In this document: piece by piece, positions 8,724 to 17,473 of the stretch
How the letters are laid out: each line of letters starts with the position of its first letter
How positions within the stretch are numbered: the first letter of the stretch is position 1
From: an uncultured Odoribacter sp.
Lineage (GTDB): Bacteria; Bacteroidota; Bacteroidia; Bacteroidales; Marinifilaceae
NCBI GenBank assembly: GCA_900544025.1
Contig: UQTM01000027.1
Location: 1 to 38,972, forward strand
Length of the DNA: 38,972 bases
Reading direction: 5' to 3'
Notes under the pieces: generated by a model
What the model saw: the letters and a program-made list of their open reading frames with translations, nothing else
The model's database searches: none
What the model was told of the DNA's origin: nothing
Translations under genes and position numbers: made by a program

Positions 8724-10484
8724 TTACTGGTATAATAACCGGTAATCTTGTTCTTTGCCTGCCTTAAACCAGTTCGCCGGCACGACTTTCCAGTCGTTGC
8801 GGCATTTCGGGGTGAGGGTTTTATGAGTTTTGATGTATTCCGAAATATAATAGCGTACGTCTTTTTCTTTAATGGATACGACCCGGCCGAGCATTTCCTC
8901 TTTTGTCAGTCCCACTCCTCTGGTCAGATGACCGCCCCCTCCGTTGCCCCGGTAGGAGTTGATCGCTACCAGATAGGTGCTGTCGGCATAGAAACGCGTT
9001 CCATCGGACATCGAATGAATTTTTACGCGATTGCCGGGAGTTTTGCTGATATCTACCGTGTAGCGGATTCCGGCGGCACACGAAAAGTTGAAAAAGTCGT
9101 TTATTAATAGATAATTGCCGTGATTGCTGCGAACGAGTTCTCCCTTTTCGTCGGTTTGGAAATTGAGTAAATGATCTTTGGAAGAACGCATGGTGTTGTA
9201 TTGCAAGCCGTAAGCATATTCAAGATAACGATGTATTTCTTCGCCTGTGAATGTCATGGTATATAACCCATTCTCGTATTTATACAGGTTGAACATATCC
9301 CGGATAGTAATGGTCCCTTCGTTGATCAGGGCATCCCGCTGCAAGATGGTGCTGAATGAAATATCCGCTCCTGTGCATGCCAGTTGGGCATCGTGAATCA
9401 GGTCGGTGAAGGCAGAAGGGCCGAACATGCCTTCACGTCCGGATACGGCTTGGGTAAATGTCCCTATTTTCGTATCGATATAGTTTTTCACTTTTTCTAA
9501 TTCCGGCTGGAAACGCAGGTTGTATTCGGAATCTTGTTCCAATTTGCCGAGTTCGATCAGTTCGGCTTCGTATTTTTTGCGGTATTTACCTTCTTTCTTT
9601 TTCAGGTGAATGGTCACTTTCCCAACACAGTCGGCATGAGAGCGCGAGTCGATGATTTGCACCTGCTGTCCTACATCGTTGGTAATCAGTTCCACTTTTC
9701 CCTGGTGGTCGTGTCCGAGTATGACAACATCGAAACCTTCCACTTTTTGAGCAACCAGTAAGCTGGCGTTTTCGTTATTGGGGGTGTGCTCGTTTTCCCC
9801 TCCATAAGTGTAGTCGAATCCGGAGTGAAACAAACCGACCAGTAAGTCGGGTTTTTCTTCTTCCTGGATTTTAGGAACCCAGTGTTTAGCCGTTTCCAAC
9901 ATATCCATAAATTCCATTCCGCTCCACAGATGGCGTGGCAGCCATTTCGGGATTCCGGGAGTGATCATTCCGAAAACAACGATTTTTATTCCCTGGCGGA
10001 AAATAACCGTATAGGGTTTAAAATAGGGTTGTCCGGTTCGCAGGTCGAGGATGTTGGCCGCTAACCAGGGGAATTGAAATTCTCCTTTGACTTTATCATA
10101 TACTTTATGTCCGGCTTCTATATCGTGATTGCCCACGGATGCCACATCGTACTCTAAGAAATTCATGACCTTAGAGGCCAGATTCATGGTTCCGGTATCG
10201 ATAAAGTTGGAATAATAATTCGAGGGTTGTCCTTGTAAAAAATCGCCTCCGTCGAGCAGGATATAATCTTTTTTACCGTCTTGCCTAACCTCTTTAAGAA
10301 ATTGCGATAGGTTGGAAAGGCTATTATTGGTAGGCTTATTTTCTTTTAAATCAAAATTAAAAATGCTCCCGTGTACGTCGGTCGTACAGTAGAGCGTAAT
10401 CGTAGTTTCCTGTGGTTTATGTGTACATGCGGAAAGCACTCCTGTCAGAAGTGCTAACCACATGATCTTTGAAAATAAATTCAT
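8724..10484 (-). CDS. 5'-nucleotidase / cyclic-nucleotide phosphodiesterase family lipoprotein (UshA/CpdB-like)
   Basis: 586 residues. The N terminus is a lipoprotein signal with lipobox LSAC (Cys20), so the enzyme should be anchored in the envelope. Residues about 27-290 are a calcineurin-like metallophosphoesterase: TTDVHGS, LLDGGDFLQG and VGNHDIEAG supply the di-metal ligands, and ILGHDHQ supplies later histidines. Residues about 330-540 are the 5'-nucleotidase C-terminal domain, with YRGNGGGGHLTRG as the nucleotide-binding loop. The family releases phosphate from nucleoside monophosphates, UDP-sugars or 2',3'-cyclic nucleotides; the exact substrate cannot be told. It starts five bases after the GH20 stop, so the two are an operon. 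It would yield nucleosides for the nearby CNT transporter. Confidence 0.9.
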   Translation of the reverse strand: MNLFSKIMWLALLTGVLSACTHKPQETTITLYCTTDVHGSIFNFDLKENKPTNNSLSNLSQFLKEVRQDGKKDYILLDGGDFLQGQPSNYYSNFIDTGTMNLASKVMNFLEYDVASVGNHDIEAGHKVYDKVKGEFQFPWLAANILDLRTGQPYFKPYTVIFRQGIKIVVFGMITPGIPKWLPRHLWSGMEFMDMLETAKHWVPKIQEEEKPDLLVGLFHSGFDYTYGGENEHTPNNENASLLVAQKVEGFDVVILGHDHQGKVELITNDVGQQVQIIDSRSHADCVGKVTIHLKKKEGKYRKKYEAELIELGKLEQDSEYNLRFQPELEKVKNYIDTKIGTFTQAVSGREGMFGPSAFTDLIHDAQLACTGADISFSTILQRDALINEGTITIRDMFNLYKYENGLYTMTFTGEEIHRYLEYAYGLQYNTMRSSKDHLLNFQTDEKGELVRSNHGNYLLINDFFNFSCAAGIRYTVDISKTPGNRVKIHSMSDGTRFYADSTYLVAINSYRGNGGGGHLTRGVGLTKEEMLGRVVSIKEKDVRYYISEYIKTHKTLTPKCRNDWKVVPANWFKAGKEQDYRLLYQ

Positions 10485-10489
10485 TTAAA

Positions 10490-12142
10490 TTATTGTTCTT
10501 TTTTTACCTCTTCGGTAGTTGTTGCTGGCTTATTCAAAATATGTTTGGCATAATTATATCCGAGGGCTTCATATCTGTCGGTCAGTCCGATCGCTCTTTT
10601 CTTAAAGTCCTCATAGTCTTTTTGTGCTGCCGGCGTCCACGCCACTTCGGCCAATGCCGCCATACGGGGTAATACCATATATTGTACGTGGCTGAAAGTT
10701 TTGATATATTCTGCCCAAAGATTGGCTTGCGCCCCGATCACCATTTGAGCTTCTTCGGGGTTCAGGCCTGCGGTCGGTTCCAGGCTGTACACTTTGGCTA
10801 CGTCCACGAAACCACCGATACCGAAGGGTTCGTTTTTGGTGTCTTTCGATTGATAATAGTCTAAATACACATGGGAGTTCGGTGTCATTACCACATGGTT
10901 CCCCGCTTTGGCGGCTGCGATTCCTCCTTTGGTTCCTCTCCATGACATTACAGTTGCCGTTTTTGAAAGACCGCCTTCCAGGATTTCGTCCCAGCCGATC
11001 AGTTTTTTCCCTTTTGAATTCAGGTAGTTTTCCATGCGGTGGATCACATAGCTCTGTAATTCGTATTCGTTTTTCAGTTTTTCCTTTTTGATCCGTGCCT
11101 GGCATTTTTTACATTTTTTCCAGGCTGCTTTAGGACATTCGTCACCTCCTACGTGTATATATTCAGAAGGGAAAAGTGGAATTACTTCGTCGAACACGCC
11201 TTCCCAAAATTCAAAGGTTTTGTCGTTCCCGGCGCAATATACTTCGGGGAATACGCCCCATTCCCTTGCCACTTCATACGGACCTCCGGTGCAACCTAAT
11301 TCCGGATAAGATGCCAGGGCGGCTCTGGCGTGTCCCGGAAGTTCTATTTCCGGGATAATCGTGATATAACGGTCTGCTGCGTATTTAACTACATCTTTTA
11401 TTTCTTCCTGCGTGTAGAAACCGCTTACCGGAATACTGTCGTATTTACCGGAATTACGTCCGATCACAGTGCCGGGGCGGGTACTGCCGATTTCGGTTAA
11501 TTTCGGATATTTTTTGATCTCGATTCTCCAACCCTGGTCGTCGGTGAGGTGCCAGTGGAAACGGTCGAGTTTGTGGAGTGCCAGCATATCGATGTAAGTC
11601 TTAACGCTATCGACCGGGAAAAAGTGGCGGCAAACATCCAGCATCATTCCCCGGTAAGCAAAACGGGGCTCATCCTGAATGTTTACATTCTGAACCTCGA
11701 TAGATTTCATTTTTTCACCTTTCTCGATCCCTGTCGGCATCATCTGGCGCAGGCTCTGGTAAGCATAGAATACGCCTTTGGAACTACCTGCTTTAATATC
11801 GATTCCTTTGGATGTGACATTCAGGGTATAGGTTTCGGCTTTCATTTCCGGTGTAACGGTCACATTGATCGCTTTATTTTTAGCTGCACCTTCTTCAATC
11901 TTTAAAGGTGATCCGAAAGAAGCGGCCACCAATTTGCTCATAAATTCATTGGCTGGAGTCAGGTCGTCCGCTCCGGCAACGACATTGATGACTGTTTTGG
12001 GGGTGAGTTTGAAGCATCCCTGTTGTATTTCCAATGATACAGGTTTAGGAACAATGTTTACTTCTTTCATGCTTTTGCACTCGCAAGAGCATAATGCGAC
12101 ACTGCACAATACGGCTAAAAAGAGAGCGTGAATAACTTTCAT
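10490..12142 (-). CDS. Beta-N-acetylhexosaminidase, glycoside hydrolase family 20, lipoprotein
   Basis: 550 residues from the chosen ATG; an in-frame start 93 bases further upstream would put a non-signal stretch before a clear lipoprotein signal (lipobox LCSC, Cys20), so the downstream start is preferred. Residues about 27-160 form the GH20b beta/alpha domain. The GH20 TIM barrel follows with RGMMLDVCRHF, HWHLTDDQGWR, IPEIELPGHARA and the catalytic HVGGDECPK (Asp334-Glu335), which works by substrate-assisted catalysis. It removes terminal beta-GlcNAc or GalNAc from glycans such as mucin, N-glycan or chitin fragments. A periplasmic or surface location is expected from the lipobox. It is first in an operon with the nucleotidase. 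Confidence 0.95.
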   Translation of the reverse strand: MKVIHALFLAVLCSVALCSCECKSMKEVNIVPKPVSLEIQQGCFKLTPKTVINVVAGADDLTPANEFMSKLVAASFGSPLKIEEGAAKNKAINVTVTPEMKAETYTLNVTSKGIDIKAGSSKGVFYAYQSLRQMMPTGIEKGEKMKSIEVQNVNIQDEPRFAYRGMMLDVCRHFFPVDSVKTYIDMLALHKLDRFHWHLTDDQGWRIEIKKYPKLTEIGSTRPGTVIGRNSGKYDSIPVSGFYTQEEIKDVVKYAADRYITIIPEIELPGHARAALASYPELGCTGGPYEVAREWGVFPEVYCAGNDKTFEFWEGVFDEVIPLFPSEYIHVGGDECPKAAWKKCKKCQARIKKEKLKNEYELQSYVIHRMENYLNSKGKKLIGWDEILEGGLSKTATVMSWRGTKGGIAAAKAGNHVVMTPNSHVYLDYYQSKDTKNEPFGIGGFVDVAKVYSLEPTAGLNPEEAQMVIGAQANLWAEYIKTFSHVQYMVLPRMAALAEVAWTPAAQKDYEDFKKRAIGLTDRYEALGYNYAKHILNKPATTTEEVKKEQ

Positions 12143-12191
12143 TGTTAGTAAATTTAAGTATTTATGATTGAAATTTTTCCCATTCAGGGCG

Positions 12192-12221
12192 CAATATAAG
12201 AAATATATTTGAATTTTACAA
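12192..12221 (-). promoter_or_regulatory. Possible promoter for the GH20-nucleotidase operon
   Basis: On the minus strand a TTG (12221-12219) is followed after 20 bases by TATATTGC (12198-12191), one step off the TAnnTTTG consensus. It lies about 50 bases before the GH20 start in the divergent gap with the GNAT gene. The spacing fits, but the -7 match is imperfect. Confidence 0.3.
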
Positions 12222-12384
12222 TCTTTTAACAGCAAACGGGCGTATAAATACGATGAATCAAATTGCGGTTGATAGTTGTTAATAATAAAAAAATATATTT
12301 TGGATAAGAGGCTGGATTATTCGCTAATTTTTGTGTTAATTTGAGGAATAATACAGAAAAGCTGGGGAAAAGTGTAAAAGAATA

Positions 12385-12891
12385 ATGATTATGTTGCATT
12401 ATAGAGAAGCTGTTTTGTCGGATTTGAATTGGATTGTCGAAATTTATAACTCGACTGTTCCGGGAAAAACAGTTACAGCCGATACGGAACCGGTAACCGT
12501 AGAGAGCCGGCGAAGTTGGTTTGAAAAGCACGATGCCCGTAAAAGACCGCTTTGGATTGTGGAAAGTGAAAAGAAGAAAGCCATAGGCTGGGTAAGCCTG
12601 CAATCGTTTTATGGACGTCCTGCCTATGAGGCTACGGCCGAGGTCAGTATTTATCTGGAAAAAGGGCAGAGGGGGAACGGTTACGGAAAAATGATTTTAA
12701 AACATTGTATGGAACAGGCTCCGGAAATGGGGATAAAGACTTTGCTGGGATTTATTTTCGCACACAATATCCCGAGTTTGAATCTTTTTAAAAGCCTGGG
12801 ATTCGAAGAATGGGGGACTCTTCCCCGGATCGCTCTTCTGGGGGATGAAGAAAAAGACTTGAAAATTTTAGGGAAACGCCTGGTGAGATGA
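12385..12891 (+). CDS. GNAT family N-acetyltransferase, phosphinothricin acetyltransferase-like
   Basis: 168 residues, one GNAT domain. The N terminus (YREAVLSDLNWIVEIYN) and the segment EVSIYLEKGQRGNGYGKMIL, which carries the acetyl-CoA pyrophosphate loop (Q/R-G-x-G-x-G/A type), match the Pat/YncA-like branch. HNIPSLNLFKSLGFEEWG is the usual GNAT motif B end. The acceptor is unknown; relatives acetylate amino acid analogues such as methionine sulfoximine or phosphinothricin. Two start codons lie three codons apart (ATG ATT ATG); the first is given. It stands alone, divergent from the GH20 gene and 167 bases before the nucleoside transporter gene. Confidence 0.88.
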   Translation: MIMLHYREAVLSDLNWIVEIYNSTVPGKTVTADTEPVTVESRRSWFEKHDARKRPLWIVESEKKKAIGWVSLQSFYGRPAYEATAEVSIYLEKGQRGNGYGKMILKHCMEQAPEMGIKTLLGFIFAHNIPSLNLFKSLGFEEWGTLPRIALLGDEEKDLKILGKRLVR

Positions 12892-12953
12892 AAAATGACG
12901 GTTGGACACGGTGAAATAAGCGTTTTTTGAAATTTTAAAGAAAAAGACCATAG

Positions 12954-12984
12954 TTTGACATCATATTTTGAATAAATATATTTG
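12954..12984 (+). promoter_or_regulatory. Bacteroidota-type promoter for the CNT nucleoside transporter gene
   Basis: TTTG at 12954-12957 and a perfect TATATTTG (TAnnTTTG) at 12977-12984 are separated by 19 bases, the spacing expected for the -33 and -7 elements. The predicted transcript start is about 65-70 bases before the ATG at 13059. This is the best complete promoter match in the window. Confidence 0.7.
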
Positions 12985-13058
12985 TATTTTGTGTAATTTT
13001 AATGTTTAATATTTTATATTTAACCATTCTTTCGAGAATGTTAATGTTGTGAATTGGT

Positions 13059-14471
13059 ATGAACGGGATTTTAAAAAAAGTAATTTGCCTGGTGCCTGTA
13101 TTGCTGGTACTTACGGCGGGTAGCCTATACGCACAGCATGGCGGGGGCATTCAGACGGCCTCGAATATTGAAAGCCATATTTCTTTCATATCCGTGCTTC
13201 GGGGGCTTTTAGGGATCGCTACGCTCATCGGGATAGCGTGGTTGTTCAGTAGTAACCGGAAAGCCGTTTCGTGGAAGGTAGTCGGGATCGGATTGGTGAT
13301 GCAACTACTGCTGGCTGTCGGAATTTTGTATGTGCCCTTTGTTCAGGCATTCTTTGAGTTTTTCGGAAAGATCTTCGTCACGATTCTTGATTTCACTCGG
13401 GATGGAACTTCGTTTTTGTTAGGGGATTTGGTCGATACTTCTAAAGCGGGCTATATTTTTGCCTTTCAGGTGCTTCCTACAATTATTTTCTTTTCTGCCC
13501 TTACTTCGTTATTGTTTTATTTAGGTATTATTCAGAAGGTGGTGTATGGCCTTGCCTGGGTCATGACCAAACTGATGAATATTTCGGGAATGGAATCGTT
13601 GTCGGTAGCCGGTAATATCTTTTTGGGACAGACGGAAGCTCCTTTGATGATTAAAGAGTATCTCGACGATATGAGCCCTTCGGAAATCTTTTTGGTGATG
13701 ACCGGGGGCATGGCCACGATTGCCGGTGGGGTGCTGGCTGCTTATATCAGCTTTTTAGGGGGAGAAGATCCCGTGCAAAGACTGGTGTTTGCCAAGCATT
13801 TGCTGGCCGCTTCCGTTATGGCTGCGCCCGGAGCGGTGGTGTTTGCCAAGATTCTGATTCCGCAGACTCAAAAAGTGAACAACAATATACAGATTTCAAA
13901 GAATAAGGTGGGTAAAAATGTTTTGGATGCTATTTCTAACGGTGCTTCCGAAGGTGTGAAATTAGCCGTGAATGTTGCCGGTATGTTGCTGGTGTTCGTG
14001 GCTTTCATTGCTTTTGCCAACTATTTATTTATGAAATTCGGTAGCCTTACCCACCTGAACGACTGGATTGCAGAGATTACCGACGGACGGAATAAAGAGC
14101 TGAGCCTTCAGTTTATATTGGGATATGCCATTTCCCCGATTATGTGGCTGATCGGTATTTCTTCTCAGGATATTGTATATGCAGGTAGTTTGCTGGGACA
14201 AAAGATCATCATGACGGAATTTATCGCTTATGTCGATCTGGCTAATTTGAAAGTCGCCGGATCGTTTGCAGAGATGAAATCCATTATTATGTGTACTTAT
14301 TTCCTTTGCGGATTTGCAAATTTTGCCTCTATCGGCATTCAGATCGGCGGTATCGGCGGATTGACACCGAAGAACAAGCCTTTGCTGGCCAAATTCGGAA
14401 TGCGCGCTTTGCTGGCCGGAACTTTAGCGTCCTTATTATCGGCGACTGTTGTCGGAATGATTATAGGTTGA
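13059..14471 (+). CDS. Concentrative nucleoside transporter (CNT/NupC family)
   Basis: 470 residues of inner-membrane transporter. It opens with a signal-like hydrophobic segment ending YAQ, then a soluble linker (to about residue 40) before the CNT core. The core contains the Nucleos_tra2 N domain, the gate domain, and the substrate-binding hairpin SGMESLSVAGNIFLGQTEAP (Gln191, Thr192, Glu193). Helical repeats with GGMATIAGGVLAAYISFLG and EFIAYVDLANL follow. CNT proteins import nucleosides with sodium or protons. The N-terminal extension is longer than in E. coli NupC. The gene has its own promoter match and lies between the 5'-nucleotidase operon and the nuclease cluster, which fits uptake of nucleosides released from extracellular nucleic acid. 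Confidence 0.93.
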   Translation: MNGILKKVICLVPVLLVLTAGSLYAQHGGGIQTASNIESHISFISVLRGLLGIATLIGIAWLFSSNRKAVSWKVVGIGLVMQLLLAVGILYVPFVQAFFEFFGKIFVTILDFTRDGTSFLLGDLVDTSKAGYIFAFQVLPTIIFFSALTSLLFYLGIIQKVVYGLAWVMTKLMNISGMESLSVAGNIFLGQTEAPLMIKEYLDDMSPSEIFLVMTGGMATIAGGVLAAYISFLGGEDPVQRLVFAKHLLAASVMAAPGAVVFAKILIPQTQKVNNNIQISKNKVGKNVLDAISNGASEGVKLAVNVAGMLLVFVAFIAFANYLFMKFGSLTHLNDWIAEITDGRNKELSLQFILGYAISPIMWLIGISSQDIVYAGSLLGQKIIMTEFIAYVDLANLKVAGSFAEMKSIIMCTYFLCGFANFASIGIQIGGIGGLTPKNKPLLAKFGMRALLAGTLASLLSATVVGMIIG

Positions 14472-14556
14472 TCTTTTGTTCATCGAAACTTAACTTTTGG
14501 AAAGCATATTTGTAACAAAATTGTAGTTATTTCGTTTTCGAATTTAAAGTAAGCAT

Positions 14557-14564
14557 TACTTTTG
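14557..14564 (+). promoter_or_regulatory. Possible -7 box for the nucleic-acid utilisation cluster (TACTTTTG)
   Basis: TACTTTTG matches TAnnTTTG. The bases 19-20 upstream are T-rich (GTTTTC at 14534-14539) rather than a clean TTTG. No other TAnnTTTG was found between here and the ATG at 14910. Confidence 0.4.
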
Positions 14565-14584
14565 ATTTTCAAATGATTAATAAA

Positions 14585-14605
14585 AACGTTCGTTTTAATA
14601 AGATG
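14585..14605 (+). repeat. Leader repeat element, copy 1
   Basis: Matches copy 2 (14811-14831) at 17 of 21 positions in direct orientation, with both copies ending in TAAGATG. In addition its first ten bases, AACGTTCGTT, are the exact reverse complement of the first ten bases of copy 2, AACGAACGTT. It could be a regulator-binding site or chance AT-rich similarity. Confidence 0.4.
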
Positions 14606-14810
14606 ATATTTTCATTCAGAACGGGCGGTAGTGGAAAAAGTTTAAAAGAGAAAATTTACCGGTCTTTTCCAGGAGAAAAAATGTAAGAAAAAAAGTAAAA
14701 TATTGAGAATCAATAAAGAATAGAATTAAAGAAAGTAGAAAGAAAAGAAAAGGAAAAAAGAAGGAGAAGGATAGGGGAAAAAGTTCTCAGGTCTTTGTTC
14801 GACAAGAAAA

Positions 14811-14831
14811 AACGAACGTTTATATAAGATG
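14811..14831 (+). repeat. Leader repeat element, copy 2
   Basis: Second copy of the element, 206 bases after the end of copy 1 and 79 bases before the start codon of the first cluster gene. It lies just after the polypurine tract. Confidence 0.4.
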
Positions 14832-14909
14832 TTAAAAGGTTTCATATTCAGATGAATGCCTTGAAAAGGAAGTAAAAAAGGTATAATGTTTCACAATAAT
14901 CTATTTAGT

Positions 14910-17366
14910 ATGAAAAAGATCAGGTTACACAAATTAATGGTGGCTCTGATGCTGGTTTCCACAGCCGGTTTTTGGAGTTGTAGCAATGATGATGTCGATT
15001 CGGATGGACCGTTCATCACGCCTAAACCAACTTCTCTTACGTTTGATGCGTCCGGGAACGAATTGACGAAGAGTATTGCGATCGAGTCGAACCGTGATTG
15101 GACGGCAGCTTTTGTTGAAAGCGGTGTCGATTCATGGATTTCTATCGACAAGAAAGAAGGAAGCGGAAACGGAACGATCAGTGTCACCGTTCTGCCGAAC
15201 GACGGAGGTGAACGTTCCGCTACTTTAAAACTGACAGCAAGCACAGCTTCTACCAGTTTAAAGATCACTCAATATGCCGAAGGCGGTGGGCCGATCGGCG
15301 AAGTGCTTTATAAAGAAAATTGCGGAACATCGGTTGAAAGAGGCGACGATGGCTGGCCTTATGTCGATCAGTACCAGGGTTGGGAAAAAGGGGGAACCCT
15401 CGATCAGGCTGGCGTAACTTATTCCGGAAACAAGGCTAATGTCAGCAATAGCGGCAACGCTTTCGCTCCGGGCGACGGAACTCCTTTCTCCGGTGCTCCT
15501 TATGTAGGTATGAACACTGCTGCCAGTGAGTTTGTTATCAACAGTATCAATATCACCGGACAGTCTAATTTCACGTTTAAATTCGGTGCGATCTTCCAGT
15601 CTGCTTATGAAAACGGATCTGTATTCTCTCCGGTAACGGCCAATTCTTTTGCTTTGAGTGCAAGTGTGAATGGAACGGATTGGGCTCCATTGACCTATTC
15701 CGTAGAACAACAAGGCGGTGGAAACTGGTATATGGTTACTACTGAATTTAAAGTTCCCAGCGGATCGGCTAAATTGTATATCAAGTATGCAACTTCCAAT
15801 CTGCAAGCAAACCAGGGATACCGTTTCGACGATTTTACTCTGTATCAAGGCGGCAACGGGTCGATGATCGATCCGGGAACACCGGGAGAAAAAACCTATA
15901 TCACTGTGGCAGAACTTCGTGCTAAAGGTGAAGTGACAATCTCTGAAAACTTATATGTAAAGGCCAGTGTGATCAGCAATAAGGACGGCGGAAACAGCAC
16001 TTCCCTGAAAAATGTAGTGATCTCCGACGGAGAGGCAGGTATTGCCGTTCGTTTTACTGCTAATGCGGATTATGCTGTGGGCACTGAACTGGAATTGGCT
16101 TTGGAAGGCGCTCAGTTGTCTAAATATCAGGGTTTGCTGCAGTTGAACAATTTCAGTAATGCCAAGGCTACCACAACCGGAGAAACCAAGATTATCCCGG
16201 CAAAAGAAGTAACAGCAGCCGATATTGTGGCAGGTACTTATGAATCTATGTATGTTGCAGTGCCGGACGTAGAAGTGATCGCTGCCGATCTGGGCAAGAA
16301 AATGGTGGAAGACGGCAAGCATACAAACATCGGAATGGAGGCAAAAACCGGACAGAATTTCTCTATGTTCTCCGCTTCATATTCCGTGTTTAAAGACGAT
16401 AACGTTCCCCAGGGAAGCGGTACTTTGAAAGGTATTGCCGGAGTCAATATTCCTGACGGAGAAGCAGCCATTTATCAGGTGGCTCCTCAAACTGCAACTG
16501 ATTTTGCAGGTCTTACCGGGCCGCGTTTCGGTGGAGAAGCGGTTTTCGCTTTCGGAACTCCTGAATTTACAGCTACCACCATAAAGGCCGGAGAAGCTAT
16601 CGTGAATGGAAAGATCACGATTCCTTACACCGCTGCAACAGGTTCTGAAACTTATAATATCACTGTGGCTGTATCGGGAGATGCTGCTGCCGGAATCGAC
16701 CCGATTACAACGGCTGTAACCAAAACATTGAGTGAAGGAACCGGCTCTATCGAATTGCCGATCACCGGAACTCCGACCGCTGCCGGAAGTGTGACTTTCA
16801 CGATTAGCGGTATTGCAGAATTGACAAACAATACGGTGGTTGCAACTGTAACTGCTGCTGTTGATAATATGGCAGATTTGAATACATTGGCGGCTAATTC
16901 GGCATATGGGACTTATACGACTACTGCAGGTTGGGAAGCTGTTAATGCTGCTATTCAACAGGGGGGTGATAAGGATGCGAATCCAATATTCAAATTTATT
17001 GGTACTGCTGATGATAAAGCTGTTTGTTTGAACGGTAAAACAACAACTGTTGGTGTGCTTACTTCGCCGGTTTTAACAGGTGGTTGCGGAGAATTGAGCT
17101 TCAAGTATGGAAATGCTTTTGGTGAGTCAAATGGTGTCAGTGTAACCATTGATATCAAACAAAACGGTAGTGTCGTTAAAACTTTTGATCTGACAAAGCC
17201 TAATAGCGAGGTTGTTAAATTGACAGCTTATGATTATAGTGTTGTTGTTAATGTAAGTGGTGATTTTCAGATTGTAATTACCAATAATCATCCTTCTAAT
17301 TCGACTAAAAATGCTGATCGTGTTTCTATTTGGAATATCGGTTGGACAGATTATGCAGGTAATTAA
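14910..17366 (+). CDS. BACON and DUF5689 domain multimodular surface lipoprotein
   Basis: 818 residues from ATG 14910; an ATG eight codons upstream would only lengthen the signal. Lipobox FWSC gives Cys24. Residues about 38-125 are a BACON domain (PKPTSLTFDASG, SNRDWTA, SWISIDKKEGSGNGTISV). Residues about 130-320 look like a jelly-roll binding module (GWEKGG, AAPYVGMNT-like core, YRFDDFTLYQGG). Residues about 330-530 are DUF5689, an OB-fold-like domain also found in the last gene of this cluster (TYITVAELRAKG, VVISDGEAGIAVRF, YAVGTELELAL). An Ig-like stretch (about 545-650) and a second jelly-roll-like C-terminal module follow. No enzyme motif is seen. A role as surface binding protein for the cluster is inferred from position and domains. 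The last 160 codons use GGT, GTT and GAT far more than the rest. Confidence 0.82.
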   Translation: MKKIRLHKLMVALMLVSTAGFWSCSNDDVDSDGPFITPKPTSLTFDASGNELTKSIAIESNRDWTAAFVESGVDSWISIDKKEGSGNGTISVTVLPNDGGERSATLKLTASTASTSLKITQYAEGGGPIGEVLYKENCGTSVERGDDGWPYVDQYQGWEKGGTLDQAGVTYSGNKANVSNSGNAFAPGDGTPFSGAPYVGMNTAASEFVINSINITGQSNFTFKFGAIFQSAYENGSVFSPVTANSFALSASVNGTDWAPLTYSVEQQGGGNWYMVTTEFKVPSGSAKLYIKYATSNLQANQGYRFDDFTLYQGGNGSMIDPGTPGEKTYITVAELRAKGEVTISENLYVKASVISNKDGGNSTSLKNVVISDGEAGIAVRFTANADYAVGTELELALEGAQLSKYQGLLQLNNFSNAKATTTGETKIIPAKEVTAADIVAGTYESMYVAVPDVEVIAADLGKKMVEDGKHTNIGMEAKTGQNFSMFSASYSVFKDDNVPQGSGTLKGIAGVNIPDGEAAIYQVAPQTATDFAGLTGPRFGGEAVFAFGTPEFTATTIKAGEAIVNGKITIPYTAATGSETYNITVAVSGDAAAGIDPITTAVTKTLSEGTGSIELPITGTPTAAGSVTFTISGIAELTNNTVVATVTAAVDNMADLNTLAANSAYGTYTTTAGWEAVNAAIQQGGDKDANPIFKFIGTADDKAVCLNGKTTTVGVLTSPVLTGGCGELSFKYGNAFGESNGVSVTIDIKQNGSVVKTFDLTKPNSEVVKLTAYDYSVVVNVSGDFQIVITNNHPSNSTKNADRVSIWNIGWTDYAGN

Positions 17367-17416
17367 TTTATGGTATAATTAAAAGTTGTTTCTGAAAATA
17401 TCAAATTAAAACAAGG

Positions 17417-17448
17417 ATCTCTGCTGTGGCTCAGGTTGCAGCAGAGAT
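17417..17448 (+). promoter_or_regulatory. Intercistronic hairpin between the BACON/DUF5689 lipoprotein and nuclease genes
   Basis: ATCTCTGCTG (17417-17426) pairs perfectly with CAGCAGAGAT (17439-17448) around a 12-base loop. It is followed by TATTATC rather than a pure T-run, so it is a weak terminator, attenuator or mRNA-stabilising hairpin. It lies 25 bases before the nuclease ATG. Confidence 0.55.
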
Positions 17449-17473
17449 TATTATCAAAGAAAGGACGCAATTC

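Larger units (their letters stand above)
14472..14909 (+). other. 438-base non-coding region: possible long leader with polypurine tract before the nuclease cluster
   Basis: No supported gene lies here. The region has a TACTTTTG -7 box near its start, two related 21-base elements (14585-14605 and 14811-14831), and between them an A/G tract at 14728-14783 in which 54 of 56 bases are purines. No tRNA or clear intrinsic terminator is seen. If the box at 14557 is the only promoter, the transcript has a leader of about 340 bases, unusually long for this window. Confidence 0.5.

Noticed and set aside
14728..14783. Polypurine tract as a coding region or poly-Lys peptide gene
   Set aside because: Frames through it are short and lack a sensible start and flanking protein-like sequence.
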